From assembly GCA_001599755.1 (NCBI GenBank), contig BCHX01000005.1, positions 442,800 to 506,799 of the forward strand: a stretch of DNA of 64,000 nucleotides. Reading direction: 5' to 3'. The position numbers and the translations under genes were made by a program. The stretch is from Gliomastix tumulicola (taxonomy: Eukaryota; Ascomycota; Sordariomycetes; Hypocreales; Bionectriaceae). The notes beneath the pieces are model-generated. The model saw only the letters and a list, made by a program, of their open reading frames with translations. It searched no databases and was not told the DNA's origin. This document shows, in pieces, positions 46,542 through 56,389 of the stretch. Each line of letters opens with the position of its first letter. The stretch's first letter is position 1.

Positions 46542-48187
46542 ATGCCGCTGGCAATTCAACACCACGGAGCACTACTCAAGTACTCGTCAGTTTGTGCAGA
46601 CGAGGACGATCTCCTACTTCGCTTTCGCCACGACGAAGCAGCGGGCAAATTTCGGCTCAAGCTATGGAACGACAGAGACTCGCTCACGGCTCTCGTGCGA
46701 CAACAGCTTAGCCTAACAAGACATGATGTTTGCACAATCCATCCACGGGAGTCCTGGCTTCAGGGCGCTTTCAACGTCTGCATCGTCGTCGAGGTCACCA
46801 CCAATAGGGACGGATCAAGCACCAAGTACATAGTCCGGTGTCCGATGCCGCACAGAGTTGCTGAAGAGCAGTACCCTGGGACGATGGACGAGAAAGTCAG
46901 CTGCGAAGCGGCGTCATATGTCTGGATGCAAGAGCACTGCAAAGATATCAGGACACCCCATCTCTACGGATTTGGCCTGACTACTGGTAGCCACGTTTGT
47001 ACTCCCACTTTCCCCTTCACTCAATCAACGTATACTGATAAGCAGACGAACAGTTCACCCATATTAATCAAAGGGCATGGTACCGACGCGTCTACCACTC
47101 GATTACCCGATGGATGTACCGCGTATTTCGTCTACCTCTACTCTCGAACTATACATGCAATAATACCCTTACATCGCCTGTCAACACAGCGTATATGCTA
47201 CTCGAACACATCGGTCCCCAGACAGGGCAAATGCTCTCAACAACATGGGCACAACACCAAGACGATGCTACGCGACGCTCCCGCCTCTACCGTGGAATGG
47301 CGCGCATCATGCTCTCGCTCGCTCGGATCCCCCAAGCGTCGATTGGCTCCTACCGCTTCAACCACGACTGTACAATCACGTTAACCAATCGACCTTTAAC
47401 TTTCTCCACGATGATGATAGAGAATATCGGAACACCTCGAACGATCTCACCAGGGCAGACGTATTCAAACGTTGATAGTTTCACCTCGGATGTACTTACG
47501 CTGTATGACAACTACCTACTGCAGCAGCCCCACGCCGTCCGGGGTGAAAATGACGCCCGTGAACGCTTTGCGATAAGGACAATATTGCGAGCTGTATCTC
47601 ATCACTTCATTAGACCTTGCCAGCGTAATGGGCCGTTTCTTCTGCAACTAACAGACTTACACCAGAGTAATATTTTCGTCGATCAAGATTGGAATATCAC
47701 GAATATTATTGATCTTGAATGGATTTGCTCTCTCCCGCCGGACGTACTATCAGTCCCGTACTGGCTTACAGGCTGCAGCATTGATGAACTCACTGGCAAG
47801 GAGTACGACCGCTTCGACGAGGAGCGACGACGCTTCCTGTTTGCCGTAGATGAGGAGGCCAAGGACTTGCAACTACAGCATGAGATCGACTTAACACGCA
47901 ACATGGAGGAGACTTGGTCGTCCAAAGGCGTCTGGTTCTGGGCTTGTCTAAGATCTATCAACGCCTGGCCTTTCCTGTTCGAGGATCATATTTTGGCGAA
48001 GTTCTCGACCGACACGAATTTGGTCACCCATTTGAAGCAAGCCTCAGCGTTTTGGATCGAGAACATTGAATCCGTTGTGAAGAAGAAAGTGGCCGATGAA
48101 GATAGCTTCAAGCAGGAAGTGAAGATTTTTTTCGAAAGGGCGGCCCAGGAAGGAGAAGGCCGAAGCGACGGAAGCATTATCTCCTAG
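46542..48187 (+). CDS. APH-like phosphotransferase family protein (copy 3)
   Basis: Exon 1 is 46542-46994 and exon 2 47054-48187, in phase 0 across a 59 bp intron (GTTTGT..ACAG), giving 528 residues from ATG 46542. The frame is open slightly upstream but the first ATG is used. The APH fold is shown by FRLKLWNDRDS and ESWLQGAFNVCIVVEV in the N-lobe, the catalytic loop TDLHQSNIFVDQDW and the metal-binding IDLEWI. It is more divergent than copies 1 and 2 and has a different intron position. Substrate unknown. The C-terminal 120 residues are charged and helical. It shares the island with the divergent kinase-like gene and with APH copy 2 downstream in the same direction. Confidence 0.8.
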
Positions 48188-48969
48188 GCGGGGATAGAAT
48201 ATTTTGTATTATTATTTGACATAAGGTATTCAGCAGGGTTTTATTTATCCTTCTTTTCCTCACGCCGCTTCTTCGCCCTCTCACCAGTGGAAAGCACGAT
48301 TGCCATATCAGCACCCTTTCCCGAGGATCCTACCACTGCGGCACACTGGGCGTCGCTTACGACGGCATTAGACTGCGAGGAATCGCGACTTCCAGATCCC
48401 TGCCCAGTAGATTCGTCCGTGCTTGGTTGCTTATTCTCCGCGTCGGCCGTGTTGATAGGATATGCTCTCAATGGCGAGTGTCGTCTGTGATATTGGTTTG
48501 CTGCAATTTCCAGTGATTAGCCCTGATTCATCTCGCAACAGTGGTGAGAAAATGGCAGGTGTACCTACATTCGAGCTGCTCTATTGAGTTGAATTTGAGT
48601 TGCTGTGTATGGTTGGATATATGAGAAACGGCGACGACTGATCACTTCATAGATGCTTGCCCTGCATTGGTACCTTGCTTTGCCTATGGTTGGCGGACTT
48701 GAATCTGCCTCACCATTATCTTCCTCACATGATGGTGGGGTGACGCCCGCTCAGACGATGCAAGGCATGTCCAACATAGTAGTTAGGCAGGGGGGGGGGG
48801 CGGGNGAGGCCGAGAATCCGTCCTGCTATACTCGTAAGTACCTAGTAGGAGGCCCTTGTGGGTCTATTATGACTCAGCACCCCCTGGGACTTGATCTCGA
48901 ATCTGGTTCCTCACCTCAGACGAGTTTCCTGGCTTTGTTTCCTGGCTCTTGTCACTAGATCGAGCATTG
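48188..48969. other. Intergenic between APH copies 3 and 2, with an ambiguous base
   Basis: Apart from the small minus-strand ORF nothing is seen. A run of ten or more G at about 48790-48800 is followed by an unresolved base (n) at 48805, marking a sequencing or assembly difficulty. Confidence 0.6.
48241..48471 (-). CDS. Small hypothetical ORF, convergent to APH copy 3, start not identified
   Basis: An open frame of 76 codons (TTG at 48471; no ATG near the start). The frame stays open upstream to about 48517, where a CAG acceptor-like site precedes it, so an upstream exon is probable, but no donor that supplies an ATG was found. The product is Ser/Asp/Asn-rich with a basic tail GERAKKRREEKKDK. 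No family is recognised. It occupies the same convergent position as the small ORFs behind the two other APH genes, though its sequence is not visibly related. It may be a gene with an unresolved first exon or a fragment. Confidence 0.3.
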   Translation of the reverse strand: MRAYPINTADAENKQPSTDESTGQGSGSRDSSQSNAVVSDAQCAAVVGSSGKGADMAIVLSTGERAKKRREEKKDK

Positions 48970-50560
48970 ATGCCTCCCATTATTCCGCTCTGGCCCATCC
49001 TCGGGCGATGGACGGCATACCTTCGACGCTGGTTACACTTCTGTGGGATCACAATTGCTGAGAGGCCAGTCTCGGACTCGCCCGATCCTTGTTCAAACCC
49101 TCTCCCACCACCAATCGAGCAGCCAGGCCATCAACACCACCACCAATACCCTCTGACGGAGGAGCAGATCACACAGCAAATCCAGGATTTCATCGCGTCC
49201 CTAGATGAAGCTGCCATCGGTCGCCTTGCCTCACAGCACCACGGCGAGAAACCTTGGCGTATCCAGGGGCAGAGTAGCGGCAGCAATAATGTCTGCTTTT
49301 TCGTCTGCTTTGACAGCACGTATGAGACATGGGTCGTCAAGATCCCTCTTGAACCAGTCGTGCAAGACCCATGGGCTAAAGTTCAGAGTGAGGTCGCTAC
49401 ATTACAGTAAGGAGCCATGATCCCCCCCCCCACGTTCCCCGGATCGCTTCCTAATCAGGAGGGCCCAAAGATACGTCGAGAGAAAGACGACGATTCCTGT
49501 TCCAAAAGTCTACGCATACGGTCAAGGTGCCCGGCTAAGAAAGCACGGGTCGACGACACAAGCGTTTCTGATATATAACTACATCGCCGGCCAGCAGCTC
49601 AGAGTCGAAGCGCTCATCGCCAGTCCGAAGGAGCAACGCGCACGTTTCTACAGTCAAGTCGTCGACATCCTCTTCCAGCTCCGTCAACTAGAGTTCCCCG
49701 CCGCAGGGTCCTTGATGCCAAACGAGCATAGTCAAGCCGAACCCCGCATCGGCAGTTTCCTCTCGATGGCAATGAACGAGCTTCAGAGATCGACGGTGCA
49801 AGGGATACCACCACCGGGGACGTTCGCTTCGCCGCAGGCATTTGCAGAGTGGCAGTACGGGGTAGTCGAAGAAACGTACAAGCTTCCTACAGAGGACCTA
49901 TCTCGCCGGCAAGCTGAGATGGAGGTTTTCGCCGTCCAAACGTTAGCGGAGCAAATTGCCGCTGTAGTTGAACGACAGGCCAACGAACGACAGCCCAAGG
50001 CCGCCGCCCCCTTCGTTCTCTCTCATCTCGACCTCAGATGTGGCAATATCATCGTCTCGAATGACCTGCGCATTCTCGGCGTGATTGACTGGGAATTCGC
50101 CGGGGCTGTTCCGCTCTCTTTGTTCACCCCGCCTGCGTGGATTACAGGGCATGACCTAGCGGCAGGGCATCCGAAAGACCTCGTCTCCGAGTTCTACGCA
50201 GTGTTGAGAGAGAGTGCGGAGGGCAGCACATGCAGCCATTATGCTGAACTGTCCGCACAGTGGAATGCTGAGTGCCTTGCACTTCCCATTGCCCATATAC
50301 TACGCAGCCCGTCCACTCTTCTACGCGTCTATTACAAATTTATATATGGTCGACTTTTCCAAGGACCAGAGGACGAAGTGCGGGCCTCGTACTGCAGAGA
50401 GACGAACCTCGGAGCGGTGGTGGAACAACGAATGAAGGAGTCCCAGGAATATACCCATTATCTAGAGAGCCAGGGATTGAAGGTCATCCGCGAAGAGGAC
50501 CTCCGTCACGAGCAGCATCTGGCCATCTTAAAACAAGCTCTGGATAGATACTCAGCATAG
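48970..50560 (+). CDS. APH-like phosphotransferase family protein (copy 2)
   Basis: Exon 1 is 48970-49406 and exon 2 49471-50560; 508 residues. The 64 bp intron splits the same Gln codon, in the same phase, as in copy 1 at the left end of the window. The N-terminus has a hydrophobic segment (IIPLWPILGRWTAYLRRWL) that may be a membrane anchor, then a Pro/His-rich linker and LTEEQITQQIQDFIASL, matching copy 1's LTDEQRRCLKAEFIESI. The catalytic loop is SHLDLRCGNIIV and the metal site IDWEFA. The N-terminal region is probably shared with copy 1, whose start is off the window. Substrate unknown. A broken small ORF lies convergently downstream. Confidence 0.85.
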
Positions 50561-50591
50561 GACGGACTGACTCGCCTTAGTTTCCCGTTTC

Positions 50592-50908
50592 TTCAAGTAT
50601 CCGCGCCCGGGTTCTGCATCTCGCACAACTTGAGGTGTTGCTGCTGGAGTGCCTCTCCCGTCTCAGCCACTCTTCTCTCCCACTTTTCTACGTCACGCTC
50701 TATATCGACAGGGGCAGTTTTACCTCCGCCGCTCTCTAGAGGCAGAGGCGCTCTTCATCATCCGATCCCGATCGGGTCCGGAAACGGTTTGGGTAATGTT
50801 CAGTATATCTTGGATCTCCTGCTCCTGATTTTGGATCTATCTCATCGAGTCGCTAATCCGTCCATTGATCTCCTCAATCTCCGAGATAGAGGGGTTAAGA
50901 GAAGCCAT
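50592..50908 (-). pseudogene. Broken small coiled-coil ORF, convergent to APH copy 2
   Basis: Reading from ATG 50908, MASLNPSISEIEEINGRIS is followed by an in-frame TAG after 24 codons. The frame then continues (IQNQEQEIQDILNITQT) to a TAA, and a +1-type shift opens DIERDVEKWERRVAETGEAL to TGA 50592. No intron explains both breaks. Size, orientation and heptad-like composition match the intact ORF 1406-1870 behind APH copy 1, so I read it as a decayed counterpart. Sequence similarity between them is weak and should be aligned before relying on homology. Confidence 0.4.
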
Positions 50909-51044
50909 GTCTGGGTACTCGTCGGCCAGATGCGCCCCCCCCCCTCCAGCACCTTGCCTAGCCCGCCGCCGCCGTTGTCCTCATCCTCGTCTTAAGATGT
51001 GTTGGACCCCGCCAAACGCGCTGGCAGTCCCCTTTGTCCCCTGC

Positions 51045-51878
51045 TTAGCAAGTAAAGCTGTCTTTCAGGTCGTCGCATTCCCTTTGAAATCTTAACCTCC
51101 TTGCTGTGCCTTGGTTGCCTCTCGGTTTCCCGTTGCTATCGCCTTCGGCCCGTGCTCGCTTGTTAGGGCTCACTGCCGTGAGGGGAGACCGGTGCGGCTC
51201 GAGAAGCTTAGCCCGTTCAAAGTCGATCATCATGACACCGTTCATCTCCTGACAGAAGAGCATGTTTGGACCCCGCACATCCTCGTGAGCCACATGCTGC
51301 TGATGAACGGCTCGCAGCGAGCTCAGAGCCATTCTGCACAACGTGTCACTCGGGACACCGGCCGCCGCCTCTGCTTCAGAGAGGCTGCAGCCGGCCCAGG
51401 AGAGGAATGCCATGTAGACTACATAGACGCGGTGGTCGTAGTAGTACGTCTTCTGCATGCATCGCAGGTCGATAGCCCCGAGGAATACCGGCACGTATGT
51501 GCCTTGGACGGGGAGAAGACGCTTGTATACAGCCGCTTCGTGCTCAAGATCAGAGATGAACGCCTTCACTGTGCCCTTGCTGACAAAGGTGTAGCCGTAA
51601 GCAAGCAGCGTCACCTTGAATAGGACGCCGCGAGCACCACCAACCTCCAGCGGCACGATGCCATCGTCGAGTGACTGCTTGAGCTGGTCGTGGAGCAGAG
51701 CGAGCCACTGCGTGTGATCGACGGGGTGGCCAGGGCGGCCGTTCCTTTGATGCAGGCGCACATTGGGGCATGCCGAGTCCAGGCAAACCAAACAAACCAA
51801 ACCAAACAAACCAAAACTACGTGCCTTGCAAGGCGACGCGGTCCCGCGTACACTAGCGGGTGGAGCCAAGCATAACAA
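51045..51878 (-). pseudogene. Protein kinase-like gene, 5' end missing
   Basis: An open frame of 277 codons with no ATG at its start; in-frame TGA lies a few codons upstream. From LDSACPNVRLHQ onward it reads like a fungal kinase-like protein: GARGVLFKVTLLAYGYTFVSKG, HEAAVYKRLL, MAFLSWAGCSLSEAE, the catalytic loop AHEDVRGPNMLF and IDFERA. The sequence before LDSACPNV is a TTTGG repeat read as FGLFGLVCLVC, unlike the rest. Either an upstream exon supplies the N-terminus or, more likely, the gene was truncated there. It ends DLKDSFTC. It is convergent with the broken ORF region and divergent from the PD-(D/E)XK gene. Confidence 0.55.
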
Positions 51879-53040
51879 TAACTCCGACCGTCTCAGGGAT
51901 CATGAGATGCTCGTACTTGCACTTGCTCGCAACAGATGAGCGTCCCTGTTTGGAATCGGGGTGCGTTGTACGATTTTCACCTTGGACCACCCCAATCCGA
52001 CAGGAGAGGGAGCAAGGTGAGTGCCAACTGTAGTAGTTATGATGCTCCAGCAGCAGCAGCAGCACCTTGACGGCCTTGCAGCACTGAGTCTGGCAGGACG
52101 GCAGCTCTCTCAGGGACTGTCTGGGGACCGTCTGGGACTCTGGGGACCGTCTGGGGACCGTCTGGGGACCGACGAGGGAGGGCAGAGCGTGGATGTGAAT
52201 ATGGCATGGCTTGGACGCCGGAGCAAAATGATGGATCAAGGCGAAGTCGCCGGATTCCCGCGCAGTGATTGGCTGGGAAGAGCGGGTCCGAGCGGGTTCA
52301 AGCGGGGCAGGGTGGGCCATGATGGGGTGGTGACCCTGTGGCGGCCTCACCGGTTCCCGTTTCGTCGCTTCGTTTCTTTTTCTTTCCTTCTCGTGTCTCC
52401 GCTGTTTCTGTCTCTCTCTTTTTCGTGCCTCCGCTGTTCTTGTTTCCCTGCTTTTTCTGCGTCTCGCCCCCAGCCGTGGCCCTAGTACGGAGTAGGACCT
52501 ACTAGCACTACTACTACTAGTGCTACTAGTCCGCAAGCCACGGCGCTCACGTCGTGGAGACAGACAACACATGAGACACCTGCCTACCAACTTGTATGGC
52601 TGTGTGCCGTGTCTCAGTGCGACGGTGGCTGCCTCGTAACTACGCAGCCTTCATGCACCCTCCATGCAGTCAGCAGTGAGCACCAGCGAGCACCCCAGCC
52701 AGGGCCGGAGATGCACAGCAAAGCACAGCAAAAGCACAGATTCCCTGAAGTGGGTGGGACAAGCAAGCGCTACCTTAACTACTTACATATAGCTGCTGCG
52801 AGTAACCAACCTTCCCAGAAGGCGACAGCATCCAGCTCCATTGCCCATCTCTCCATCTTTCCATCTTTCCATCAACCGCTTCGCCCATCCCCAACGGCGT
52901 CTTGCCGGTGTGACACGGAAAGAATGCGTGCTCGTGCATCTCTCCAGCCCTGGCTTGACACCAACAACCACATCAGAGCCTCTCGCACCACCCCCCCTGA
53001 ACGTCATCACATCTCGATTAACAGACCCTGCCGGGAGCAG
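51879..53040. other. Intergenic with 11/12-bp repeats
   Basis: 1.16 kb. Tandem gtctggggacc-type units lie at about 52115-52172, and an inverted repeat (TAGCACTA/TAGTGCTA, 7-nt loop) near 52504-52527. No gene is supported. Confidence 0.5.
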
Positions 53041-54463
53041 ATGAGTGAGATGAGCCTGGAGGACCAACCAGCAGACAACGCCGCCGACGACGCAGCGGCA
53101 CCCAAACCCGAAGGGCGTCATGCCTCCCTCATCTCCGCACGACATTCCCGCTGGGCCGTCTGGGTCGCCATGCCGCCTGACGACGCTCCGACCTCGTCCG
53201 CTCCGACCTCGTCCGCTCCGGTGGTAGACATCCCCAGAGCACCCTCCCCCTCCCCCAAAGCACCCTCCCCCAAAGCACCCTCCCTCAGACCATCCTCCCC
53301 CCCCTTGCCGAAGCAGAAACCGATAAGCCTGCGGCCCGACGACCACGACATCGTCATCAAGCCCCTCGGCAGCGACTTGCCGGCCCAGGCCACGGGCCTG
53401 CTCCAATCCATGAGAGAAATTGCCCAGGGCATCTTCATCCTACCGCACGAGTGGGAGGCTTCGGTCCTGGACCATGTGCGCGCGCGAGGATTCGACACCT
53501 GGGAGTGGCACGACTCGTTCCTCCCCATGGGCTTTGACGACGAGCTGCCAGGCCTGATCCCAAGCTTCGAGGAGGTCGACGACATCCACAGAGAAGCCGC
53601 CGAGTGCGTGGGCAGGGGGGCACCCGAGATCGCCTGGAAGGCCTGGGTGCATATGGCCGTCCTCGATGCCGTCTTTGACGATGAGGAGGGACAATGCGAG
53701 GGTTTCGGCTATGATGACTGGTATGTACTTCACCCTTCCCCCCCTCCCCCCCCTCTCTTCTTTTTCCACTTGTCTGGCTGGGGTACTGATTTAGGTCTGT
53801 GTGTCTTGATCTAGTACGATTGCACGTCTGAAGGAACAGTCCAAGCCCTATTTCACGCCTGCCAACGTGTCTGACATGTGCATCTCTTCGCACACCCAAG
53901 CGAAGACCGCCGGTGGGCTAGCCAAGATGAGCCGGCTGTGCGAGCAGTCTCCAACCAAGACCGTCAATCATATCGATTTCGACATGATTGCCTTGCGCCC
54001 CCTCGTGCTGAGCATCGTGTCGACGGCACAGCCCGGGGTGCACTGGGACGAGGCGCTGCTCCAGATGGGCGTCTGGCACGCTGCGCAGTGGTCTTTCCTC
54101 GCGCAGGCTGTCGCCCAGAAGCTTGCACGGCGAGACATGATGATCAACCGCCCGTACCTCCCAGGACGGAGGGCCATACGCAGGCTACGCTCGCATCTGC
54201 GGAGGGTCGACAGAGGGAAGCGCCGTGCCCTGTCCGGCCTCGGATTCCTCCCGGGCATCATCGTCCAGGGTCACCAGTGGCACCTCGTCCTCTCGACCTT
54301 CGACGTGGACACCGGCAAGACAACTCTGCTGACGGATGAGCAGTTCGGCACGACCCAGGGCCACCTGGACATCTATGCCACGATTGCCGGCCTGCGGCAC
54401 TTGACGGCGTGGGCGAGGGATGCCTACTTGCCTTGGTTCCAGAGGTACGTGGTGCCGACCTGA
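53041..54463 (+). CDS. PD-(D/E)XK nuclease-like protein lacking the ExK residues
   Basis: Exon 1 is 53041-53720 and exon 2 53815-54463 (94 bp intron, GTATGT..CTAG); 442 residues from ATG 53041, chosen because upstream ATGs precede low-complexity sequence. Residues 50-95 are Pro/Ser repeats (APSPSPKAPSPKAPS). The C-terminal domain resembles the fungal PD-(D/E)XK nuclease-like family (Pfam PDDEXK_12 type): HEWEASVLDHVRARG, the conserved Asp281 in VNHIDFDMIALRP, LLQMGVWHAAQW and DEQFGTTQGHLDIYATIAGL. At the strand where the neighbouring homologue has SVETKA this protein has SIVSTA (Val295, Thr297), so the acidic and Lys catalytic residues are absent. It is probably not a nuclease. It is tail-to-tail with 54665-56068. 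Confidence 0.75.
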
Positions 54464-54664
54464 GGCTGGATTGTCCAAGCCTTTGCGTCCACAAAAGAGC
54501 ACCGAGGCCATGCAATCATCATCAAGGGAACAAGGGAACAAGGAAACAAGGGAACAAAGGAACAAAGTGCGGCTCAAGGGACTCTATGCAAGGGACATCA
54601 CTAGTAATAGTCAATAAACGACAAGCGTCACGGAACATCCAGGTAGCTCGATTGCTTGATCATC
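54464..54664. repeat. Convergent 3' intergenic region with ggaacaaa repeats
   Basis: 201 bp between two convergent PD-(D/E)XK genes. Several copies of an agggaacaa-type unit lie at about 54527-54568. Confidence 0.6.
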
Positions 54665-55387
54665 CTAGGGCTGCTCACGAGATTCAAGGAATCGAGAGAT
54701 CCACGCCTTGAAATCATTCTGCGTCCACTTCACCAGCACACGCAACACGGCCATCACCGTGTATAGACCAACCAGGCTCTTCGTATCACCAATAGACATG
54801 TCCCCAACAATCTCCAGCCCGTCTCCTCGATCACAGGCAAAGAACAGCTTCCACTCGTGCTCCACAACCAGGACAAGAGGGAGCGTGAGCATTCGTTCTG
54901 CCGCGTCAGAGGGGCCCAAGGCCTTCATCCGCTGGTACCACGCCGCCGTCCAAACACCTAGCTGGACCCTTCCCTCTTCCGCCGACGCAGAAGCCTTCGT
55001 CTCGACGCTGACGGAGATGGGGCGGTACTGGACGGGCGTGTACAGCGTCTGGTTGATGGACTGCGATCCGCCCGGCTCGGACAAGACTGTCTTTCTAACA
55101 AGTCTGTCCAGCGACGACCGCTGATCCGGCACGAGGACGATGCCGAAGTCGACCATCTTGCTCGTGACCAAGCTCGCACCAGTAGTAGTGGGAGGCATAA
55201 ACCTCGGTGCGATCTGCGCCGTCGGGATGTATTCCTTTGCGACCCCCCCCTCCCGGGCCCCCCTGCCCGAGAGGCCAAGGTCGAGCAGCGGCCCATGCAC
55301 TTCCAAGTTCCAAGCAGCTTCCGACCGGCCGAGGCTCAGACTCGCCTGGGCTGCCGCCTGGATCTTCTGCAAGGCGTCAAACTCGAC

Positions 55388-55418
<31 letters not shown>

Positions 55419-55852
55419 TGCGCCTCGTCCTCGAGCCCGTCGTCTCCTTCTGCTGCGAACCACGTGTCTTTGATCGTTCGGCCCAGCGCGGAGCAGATCT
55501 GATGTCGAGCATGCCGCGGCAGGAAGGCGTCGCGTTCTATCGTGATCGAGTAGACCTGGTCGTGGAGCCTCTGAGCATCTGCAGGCAGCTGGGTCCTTGG
55601 GTTGTCGGACAGGGCGACGAAGTCGACAGGCGTCAGCAGGGCTCGGAGGTTCTGCGTCCGCTTCGTAGGGCTGGGGGCGCGTCGGCTCGTCGATGATGAA
55701 GTCCGCGATAGCTGCGACGACGAGTTGCTCGATGGCGGCGGCCGGGGCAGAGACGGAGGGTTTCGAAGCCGGTAGGCTGCGGTTTCCTTGTGGGAGGTGG
55801 TGGTGGTGGGCGTCCGGTCGACGTCCGCCGCCACGTCAGGGTTGCCGAACAA

Positions 55853-55889
<37 letters not shown>

Positions 55890-56068
55890 GCCCGGCGGCG
55901 TCGTTTTGGGGATGTTGACATGGCCTCCTGTTGTTGGGACGGCGGAGGCGTCGGCAGCCCGTGCGGCGGACCAGCAGGGACTGAGGGTGAAGGGGGTCGA
56001 GAGGGAGCGAAACTGATGTCCCGCTGCTCACGAACCCACTGCTGGGTGCGTGTCGCCGCCATCTCCAT
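54665..56068 (-). CDS. PD-(D/E)XK nuclease-like protein with intact motif
   Basis: A single-exon gene of 467 residues from ATG 56068. The first 150 residues are disordered, with Pro/Ser stretches, a basic RRRRADD and a poly-Asp tract encoded by a GTC/CGT repeat (55855-55890). A poly-Ala tract is encoded by a GCC repeat near 55385. The nuclease-like domain follows: KMVDFGIVLVPD supplies Asp307, ISVSVETKAS supplies Glu356 and Lys358, and QLGVWTAAWYQRM is the adjacent helix. These fit the fungal PDDEXK_12 type, abundant and uncharacterised in Pezizomycotina. It retains a complete D..ExK set, unlike its convergent neighbour. Its start lies 85 bp from the direct repeat that borders the AT-rich block. 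Confidence 0.75.
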
Positions 56069-56152
56069 GGTGCTGGTTCTGGTTCGAGGCAGGCGAACAA
56101 ATGCTGTTGTTTCGATGGACCGGGTTTTAGATTAATGCCCGGTAACAATGCC

Positions 56153-56216
56153 ATGTGACCGAGCTAGCGCCGTTAGCTGGACAATCCATCGCAATTCAGC
56201 CTTTAGGACTCCTAGC
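56153..56216 (+). repeat. Left copy of flanking direct repeat
   Basis: Starts atgtgaccgagctagcgccg and matches 60008-60079 over about 60 bp. Differences from the right copy are largely G-to-A or C-to-T on this strand (gttggctgg there, gttagctgg here; gcgatt there, gcaatt here; tttggg there, tttagg here), as expected of RIP. Confidence 0.75.
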
Positions 56217-56288
56217 ATTGCCTCAGCCAAACACTTACGCTCAGAACTCCCTCCCGTCAAGTGTAACTCACAGCACAACCGACCGTAT

Positions 56289-56345
56289 AGCTCACTGCAC
56301 AGCTCACTGCACAGCCCACTGCACAGCGTACCGCACAATCCACCG
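56289..56345. repeat. 14-bp tandem repeat agctcactgcac-type
   Basis: About four units of ctcactgcacag with minor variation lie immediately before the AT-rich block begins. Confidence 0.65.
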
Positions 56346-56389
56346 CACACCACACACTATATATACTTTGAAATTCCAAGTAGCTCTTA

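Noticed and set aside
48805..48805. Frame break at the unresolved base n
   Set aside because: The base lies in intergenic DNA after a G homopolymer, so it affects no gene model.
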